Source of the DNA: JBIOUF01 sp044866695
GTDB taxonomy: Bacteria; Actinomycetota; Actinomycetes; Propionibacteriales; Nocardioidaceae
DNA: 12,217 bases
NCBI GenBank assembly: GCA_044866695.1
Contig: JBIOUF010000038.1
Location: 1-12,217, forward strand
Direction: 5' to 3'
Shown here: one piece after another, positions 8,066 to 12,217 of the stretch
Layout: every line of letters starts with the position of its first letter
Numbering within the stretch: position 1 is the stretch's first letter
Translations under genes and position numbers: made by a program
The notes under the pieces: generated by a model
Database searches by the model: none
The model's input: the letters and a program-made list of their open reading frames with translations, nothing else
What the model was told of the DNA's origin: nothing

Positions 8066-10663
8066 TCAGGCGCCGACCGCGCAGAAGCTGGCCGCGGTGG
8101 CCTCGACGACCGGGTCTCCGCGGGCGTCGTCGCGGGCGCCGAGCAGCGCCTCGGCGGTGGAGGCGCCGCGCGACAGGGCGGCGTGCAGGCCCAGCATGAC
8201 CGGCACCGTCGCCGCGTCGTCGACCTCGGCGACGCTGGACACCAGGCTGGCCGTGCCCAGCGACAGCAGCGCCGCGCCGAGTCCGAGCAGCTCCCCGGCG
8301 CCCACCGGCCGCATCACCCCGGAGTCGCAGGCCGACAGCACGACCCGGTACGGCGCTGCGCCCAGGCGCTCGAAGTCGTGCACGGTCAGCGGCCCGTCGT
8401 CCAGGTCGAGGGAGGAGAACATCGGGCTGTCCCGGCGGAAGTGGCCGTGCGCGGCGACATGGGCCAGGCCGGCACCGTCGAGCGCGGCGAGGACCGACTC
8501 CACGGTGGCCCTGCCGCCCCGGAGCACCTGGGCGGAGGCGTACCGGTCGGCCAGCACCGGCACCTCCGCCCCGCCCGTGCCGAGACCAGGCCCGGACACC
8601 AGCACCACCGGAGCAGGCACGGGAGGGGTCCGCCGCTGGGCCCGCAGCCATAGCGCCGCCGAGGGGGTGCCGGTCACCGGCCGGTCGCGCAGGCACGGCA
8701 GCAGGCCCCAGGGCACCGCGTGCAAACCCCCCGGCGGGGAGACCACCACGGGCCCGTCCCCGAGCGCGCGGGCGGCCGCTCCGAGCAGCGTCTCCTGCAG
8801 GCGGGCCCCGGCCGGCGCGAGCCGGGCCGGCCGGCCGCGCGCGGTCTGGCGCAGCGCGAACCGGGCGGCCTCCAGCGCCCGCGCCGCGGCGGCGGACGGA
8901 CCCACCGCGATCCCGTGGACCCGTCCGTCGCGCACGACCACCGCGTGCAGGACGTCGTCCACCTCGACCAGCTCCACCAGCGTGCCGGCGAGCCCGCGCA
9001 CGGCCTCGACCAGCTCGGTCGCGTCGAGCCGTCCGTGCGCCTCCGGCCGGCCGGTCCGGGTCCGGAGCAGCCGCCGCACCTCCTGCTCCAGCCGCGACCG
9101 CTCGTGCTCCAGGGCGGCGGTGGGCGCCGCGGAGTCGCGGGCCGTGGCCAGCCGCCGGGCGTTGTCGCGCAGCGCGGCGAGCCGGCCGGCCAGCCGCGGG
9201 TCCTCGGCCGGCCGGACCGGGGCCTGGGTCAGCGTGGTGGCCCGCCATCGTTCCGTCCACGCCAGCAGCGCTCGGGGGTCGCCGCGGGCCAGGACGTGAC
9301 GCACCGCGACGGCGGCGAGCTCCTCCCCGTGTCCGGAGGCCAGCGCGCGCAGCTCGGAGCTGCCCAGCGTCGCCTGGTGCTCCGCCAGCGCGGCCAGGCC
9401 TGCGCCGCAGGCGCGGAGCACCCCACCGCCGCCGGCCGGCTGACGGGACTCGGCGGCGGCCAGCCAGCCGACCGAGCGCACCCAGGGGGCCCCTCGGGCG
9501 CGGAAGCGCGCCGCGTCCGCGAGCGCGGCCCGCGCGGCCTCGGGGTCGCCGAGCGCCGCCGCGAGCCGCCCGGCGAGCAGCAGCGCGACCGGGGTCTCGT
9601 CGGCCCGGGCCTGCGCGAGCCGGCCGGCGACCCCCGCCGCCGTCGACAGCAGGCGCGGGCTGCGCTCCCCGCCGGCGTAGCGGGCCCGCAGCCCGACCAG
9701 CTCCGCGCGGGCCTGCCACCAGGGCCGCCCCTGCCTGCGGAACAGCGCCGCGGCCTCGGTGGCCGTCGCGGAGGCGCGGTCCAGGTCGGACCCGTCGAGC
9801 CACCCGGCCGCCTGCCACAGCAGCAGCTCGGCGCGGTGCCGGGGCTGGAGCGCCGGTCCCGCAAGGGCGTCGCCGGCCGCCCGGACCGCCTCCTCGTGGA
9901 GTCCCGCGGCGAGGAGGGCCACGCAGCGGTCACCGGCCAGCTCCGGGGAGGTCACCCCGACCCGGGCGTACCCCGCGTCCGCCTGGTCGTACAACGCGAG
10001 GGCCTCGGGCAGGTCGCCCCGGCAGCGGGCCAGCTCCGCCCGGTTGTGCACGGTGTGGACGGCCTCGAGGTCCTGTCCGATGCTGCGGTAGAGCGCGGTG
10101 GCGCGCACGATGCTGCGCTCCGCGGCGGCCGGGTCGCCGAGCGCCAGCTCGGCGAGGCTGCGCACGTTCCAGGCCCGCGCCTGCCACACCGGGTCGGGGG
10201 CGGCTCGCAGCCTGCCGAGCGCCCGCCGTACGTCGGCCAGCGCCCGGTCGTGGTGACCCAGGACCACGCTGACGAAGGCGCGCCGGACCAGCACGGTGGC
10301 CAGGGTGCCGCCGTGGGCCCCGGCCACGGCCGCGTCGAGCTGGGCCAGGCCCGCCTTCGTCCGCCCGTCCATCGCCAGGGCCGCGCCCAGCGTGGCCCGC
10401 ACGTCGGCCACCCGCTCGGCGTCGCCGCCGCGCCGCGCGAGTCGCACCGCGGCGCGGAGGGCGGCGCAGGCCTCGGCCATGCGGCCGCTGTCGCGCAGCA
10501 CGATCCCGGTCGCCTGCTGGGCGTAGGAGGCCGCGAGCGGGTCCGGGGCCGCCGCCAGCAGCGCGGATGCGCGGTCGAGGGCCTCCTGGGGGCGGGCCAG
10601 GGCGAGGGCGAGCAGGCCGGCCGGGTCGTCCCTGGAGGCGCCTGAGTCGCCGGGGATGCTCAC
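8066..10663 (-). CDS. TPR-CHAT protein, predicted cytosolic caspase-like cysteine protease
   Basis: The protein has 865 residues. Residues ~10-430 are Ala/Leu/Arg-rich helical pairs of the tetratricopeptide type (for example GDPAAAERSIVRATALYRSIG and CRGDLPEALALYDQADAGYA), a likely sensor or docking scaffold. Residues ~488-538 look like a charged coiled coil. Residues ~555-865 form a CHAT domain (caspase HetF associated with TPRs): VVVSPPGGLHAVPWGLLP (~640), the His motif HVAAHGHF with catalytic His739, the Cys motif VVLSACDSG with catalytic Cys779, and the C-terminal GAGELLGLGAALLSLGTASLVSS...VDDA...ALSRGASTAEAL pattern. Both catalytic residues are intact. No signal peptide or membrane segment is visible, so it should be cytosolic. 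The GTG start at 10663 has a GAGG ribosome site 5 bases upstream. It diverges from an S8 protease gene across 103 bp. CHAT proteases cleave partner proteins in type III-E CRISPR (TPR-CHAT/Csx29) and are used in conflict systems; the substrate here is unknown. Confidence 0.93.
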   Translation of the reverse strand: MSIPGDSGASRDDPAGLLALALARPQEALDRASALLAAAPDPLAASYAQQATGIVLRDSGRMAEACAALRAAVRLARRGGDAERVADVRATLGAALAMDGRTKAGLAQLDAAVAGAHGGTLATVLVRRAFVSVVLGHHDRALADVRRALGRLRAAPDPVWQARAWNVRSLAELALGDPAAAERSIVRATALYRSIGQDLEAVHTVHNRAELARCRGDLPEALALYDQADAGYARVGVTSPELAGDRCVALLAAGLHEEAVRAAGDALAGPALQPRHRAELLLWQAAGWLDGSDLDRASATATEAAALFRRQGRPWWQARAELVGLRARYAGGERSPRLLSTAAGVAGRLAQARADETPVALLLAGRLAAALGDPEAARAALADAARFRARGAPWVRSVGWLAAAESRQPAGGGGVLRACGAGLAALAEHQATLGSSELRALASGHGEELAAVAVRHVLARGDPRALLAWTERWRATTLTQAPVRPAEDPRLAGRLAALRDNARRLATARDSAAPTAALEHERSRLEQEVRRLLRTRTGRPEAHGRLDATELVEAVRGLAGTLVELVEVDDVLHAVVVRDGRVHGIAVGPSAAAARALEAARFALRQTARGRPARLAPAGARLQETLLGAAARALGDGPVVVSPPGGLHAVPWGLLPCLRDRPVTGTPSAALWLRAQRRTPPVPAPVVLVSGPGLGTGGAEVPVLADRYASAQVLRGGRATVESVLAALDGAGLAHVAAHGHFRRDSPMFSSLDLDDGPLTVHDFERLGAAPYRVVLSACDSGVMRPVGAGELLGLGAALLSLGTASLVSSVAEVDDAATVPVMLGLHAALSRGASTAEALLGARDDARGDPVVEATAASFCAVGA

Positions 10664-10692
10664 TCGGGCCTCACTGCGGGGGCGTCGCGTTC

Positions 10693-10711
10693 GCCGGGCC
10701 CTCGGCCCGGC
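10693..10711. promoter_or_regulatory. Perfect 8-bp inverted repeat in the CHAT/S8 control region
   Basis: GCCGGGCC and GGCCCGGC flank a 3-base centre (CTC). If the TACGCTA element at 10720 is a promoter, this palindrome covers the -35 area of the S8 gene and lies in the leader of the CHAT gene, 30 bp before its start codon. It could be a shared operator or a leader hairpin. GC-rich background weakens the case, but a perfect 8-bp arm with a 3-base spacer is more than this short gap should produce often by chance. Confidence 0.4.
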
Positions 10712-10719
10712 ACGAGCGC

Positions 10720-10726
10720 TACGCTA
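10720..10726. promoter_or_regulatory. Symmetric TACGCTA: candidate two-way -10 for CHAT and S8 genes
   Basis: On the plus strand TACGCT (10720-10725) fits the -10 pattern TAnnnT; on the minus strand the overlapping TAGCGT (10726-10721) fits it too. Start points about 7 bases beyond each would be near 10732 (plus) and 10714 (minus), about 18 bp apart, as described for symmetric bacterial promoters with shared -10 elements. Leaders would then be ~35 bases (S8) and ~50 bases (CHAT), each holding the ribosome site. No clear TTGACA-like -35 is visible for either direction. Confidence 0.4.
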
Positions 10727-10766
10727 CGCCGCAACCCCCGCCACCACCTGGGATCGAGGCCTCGGG

Positions 10767-12029
10767 ATGCCCCCTACGGAGTACGACGACCAGCCGGACG
10801 GCCCCCGCGGCGTCACCCGGCACGACAAGGCCCGGGCACAGATCGAGATCATCGTCCGCGAGCTCGGCCGCGACAACGTGGGCTGGGACACCGGCCCGAG
10901 CGACGACATCGCCGACTTCCGCTACCTCTACCGCCGCGGCCACGTGCTGGTGCGCGACGAGAACGTCGCGCGGGTCATCGAGGCGGTCGGCGGCGGCCAG
11001 CCCGTCGAGGGCCTGCAGCGCACCGGGGTGACCCTGGTCGCCCTGCCGGGCGGTCGCGAGGTGCCGAGCACGTGCGACCTGCTCGACCAGCGGCTGGAGG
11101 AGGGCATCGCCACCCCGGACCACGTCCTCTACGTGACCGGCGGCAACGCCGGCTGCTGCCCCGCGACGGAGCCGGAGGAGCCGTCCTCCGACGACCCGGT
11201 CCCCGCCCGGTCCGCGGACCGGTCCGACGGCAAGGGCGTCTCGGTGTCGGTGGTGGACACGGGCTGGTACGAACCCGCGGAGACCCACCCGAAGACGCCG
11301 TGGCTTCGCGGCGTCACCGGTGACGCCGAGCTGGTGAACCCCAAGGCGATCCACCCCTACGCCGGGCACGGCACGTTCGTCGCCGGCGTGGTGCGCTGCG
11401 TCGCGCCCGCCTCGGAGGTCCGCGTGGAGGGGTTCCTCCCGCGCGGCGGCGCCGTCTTCGAGTCCGCGATCTTCCGCCAGCTGTTCGAGGCGCTGGCCAC
11501 CGAGCCGGACATCATCAGCGTCTCCGCCGGCACCCGCAGCCGCAACAACCTGCACCTGCTCTCCTTCGAACGCCTGTGGGAGAGCTACGCCAAGCCGCTC
11601 GGCAAGACGGTGCTGGTCGCTGCCGCCGGCAACGACAGCACCAGCAAGCCGTTCTGGCCCGCTGCGCTGTCCTGGGCGGTCGGCGTGGGGTCGCTGGACC
11701 CCGACGGCACGGTGTCGGACTTCTCCAACTACGGCAGCTGGGTGGACGTGTTCGCCCTGGGCCGCGACGCGGTCAACGCCTACCCGAGCGGGGCGTACAC
11801 CTGCACCGAGCCGCCGGACACCGGCACCGTCCGGCACTTCGACGGCGTCGCCCGGTGGAGCGGCACGTCGTTCTCCACGCCGCTGGTGTCGGGCATCATC
11901 GCCGCCCGGATGAGCCACACCGGGGAGACCGCCCGCCAGGCGGCGGACGTGCTGGTGGCCCGCGCCCGCGCCGCCCGCCAGCCCGGCCAGGTCGCGGTGC
12001 TCGAGCCGGGCCCCCACAACAACAGCTGA
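10767..12029 (+). CDS. Subtilisin-like (S8) serine protease, predicted cytosolic, with uncharacterised N-terminal domain
   Basis: The protein has 420 residues from the ATG at 10767, which has a GAGG ribosome site 7 bases upstream. An in-frame ATG at 10656 would overlap the start of the divergent CHAT gene and is less likely. The peptidase domain (~155-410) has the full S8 set: Asp164 in SVVDTGW, His201 in GHGTFVAGVV, oxyanion Asn289 in AAAGNDS, Ser368 in WSGTSFSTPLVSG. Spacing between these residues is close to subtilisin, so it should be active. No signal peptide, membrane segment or sorting tail is seen, unlike secreted subtilases. The first ~140 residues are not a recognisable secretion propeptide: an amphipathic helix (HDKARAQIEIIVRELG), a mixed alpha/beta stretch with YRRGHVLVRDENVARVIEAV, then LYVTGG and a CCPATEPE turn (Cys130, Cys131) before an acidic linker. 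This part may inhibit the protease or receive the activating signal. It diverges from the CHAT protease gene, which suggests joint function. Confidence 0.92.
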   Translation: MPPTEYDDQPDGPRGVTRHDKARAQIEIIVRELGRDNVGWDTGPSDDIADFRYLYRRGHVLVRDENVARVIEAVGGGQPVEGLQRTGVTLVALPGGREVPSTCDLLDQRLEEGIATPDHVLYVTGGNAGCCPATEPEEPSSDDPVPARSADRSDGKGVSVSVVDTGWYEPAETHPKTPWLRGVTGDAELVNPKAIHPYAGHGTFVAGVVRCVAPASEVRVEGFLPRGGAVFESAIFRQLFEALATEPDIISVSAGTRSRNNLHLLSFERLWESYAKPLGKTVLVAAAGNDSTSKPFWPAALSWAVGVGSLDPDGTVSDFSNYGSWVDVFALGRDAVNAYPSGAYTCTEPPDTGTVRHFDGVARWSGTSFSTPLVSGIIAARMSHTGETARQAADVLVARARAARQPGQVAVLEPGPHNNS

Positions 12030-12044
12030 GCCGACGTAGCCGGC

Positions 12045-12097
12045 GGTCGAGGAGCGAGCCTGCGACCTGGGTTGAGGAGGGCGAGCTTGTGAGCCCC
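12045..12097 (+). repeat. Two partial copies of an interspersed GAGGAG-type repeat
   Basis: The first piece (12045-12067) reads GGTCGAGGAGCGAGCCTGCG followed by ACC. The second (12070-12097) begins GGTTGAGGAGGGCGAGCTTG and matches the full copy at 12103 over 27 bases with one difference, but lacks the CGTCTCGAAACC end. They start 15 bases after the S8 stop codon and look like degenerate or truncated members of one family. Confidence 0.7.
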
Positions 12098-12102
12098 CCG
12101 GT

Positions 12103-12140
12103 GGTTGAGGAGGGCGAGCTTGCGAGCCCGTCTCGAAACC
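12103..12140 (+). repeat. Full copy of the interspersed repeat, forward orientation
   Basis: This 38-bp element starts GGTTGAGGAG, has an internal GCGAGCTTGCGAGC near-palindrome and ends CGTCTCGAAACC. I recall elements with these ends as very abundant between genes in Nocardioides-like actinobacteria, comparable in style to the REP elements of enterobacteria. With the inverted copy at 12178 it forms a large hairpin (13 bp inner stem 12129-12141 with 12177-12189; 10 bp outer stem 12103-12112 with 12208-12217) that could end the S8 transcript. Confidence 0.75.
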
Positions 12141-12177
12141 ACCGGCGCGGGGGCGCGGTCTCTGCCACGGTCCCGCT

Positions 12178-12217
12178 GGTTTCGAGACGCCTCCGCTAGC
12201 GCTCCGGCTCCTCAACC
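12178..12217 (-). repeat. Inverted copy of the interspersed repeat, reaching the window edge
   Basis: On the minus strand this copy starts GGTTGAGGAG, has a different middle containing AGCGCTAGCGG, and ends with the same CGTCTCGAAACC as the forward copy. The shared ends with a variable, locally palindromic middle show the family structure: conserved termini and a fast-changing core. It runs to the last base of the window, so further repeats may follow. Confidence 0.75.

Noticed and set aside
8720..10645. A 641-codon plus-strand frame opposite the CHAT gene
   Set aside because: The CHAT protein on the other strand has conserved catalytic motifs and helical repeats; this frame is low complexity and has no domain.
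10656..10766. An upstream ATG extending the S8 protease by 37 residues
   Set aside because: It would overlap the divergent CHAT start, its extra residues are Arg/Ala-rich, and the ATG at 10767 has a good ribosome site.
12030..12217. A CRISPR array, suggested by several short repeats near the window end
   Set aside because: The repeats are in both orientations, unequal in length and not separated by uniform spacers, so they are interspersed elements instead.

Overview
The window is chromosomal DNA of a very GC-rich actinobacterium. GTG starts are common, stop/start overlaps read GTGA, recombination genes lie in the order recC-recB-recD as in mycobacteria and relatives, and there is a double-domain universal stress protein. 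The last ~170 bases carry short interspersed repeats with GGTTGAGGAG and CGTCTCGAAACC ends, which I recall as very common between genes in Nocardioides and related Propionibacteriales/Micrococcales. I therefore favour Nocardioidaceae or a close neighbour, but there is no rRNA or marker gene here to prove it.

Layout. (1) 2-6710, plus strand: the 3' part of recC, then complete recB and recD, each joined to the next by a 4-base GTGA overlap. Together they encode the RecBCD double-strand-break repair helicase-nuclease. recB holds an in-frame 27-bp x 3 tandem repeat just before the conserved PGDVAVLV segment. (2) 6711-7679, plus strand: a short spacer with a GC-rich hairpin and a DosR/DevR-like palindrome, then a tandem universal stress protein gene that looks leaderless. 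(3) 7693-7896, minus strand: a small membrane protein gene convergent with the stress gene, preceded by a 9-bp tandem repeat. (4) 8066-10663, minus strand: a long TPR-CHAT protein, a predicted cytosolic caspase-like cysteine protease. (5) 10767-12029, plus strand, divergent from the CHAT gene: a predicted cytosolic subtilisin-like (S8) serine protease with an unusual N-terminal domain. (6) 12030-12217: interspersed repeats, two of them forming a large inverted pair.

How the genes may work together. RecBCD is a housekeeping complex, and the stress protein and small membrane protein look like independent units. The part that resembles a less explored system is the divergent pair of proteases. 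Both have intact catalytic residues, neither has a visible signal peptide, and they share a 103-bp control region with a symmetric TACGCTA element (a possible two-way -10) and a perfect 8-bp inverted repeat. The inference is a co-regulated proteolytic cascade in which a TPR sensor-protease and a subtilase act on one another or on a common target, as in stress response, programmed death or defence. The sequence shows the pairing and the residues; the cascade itself is not demonstrated.
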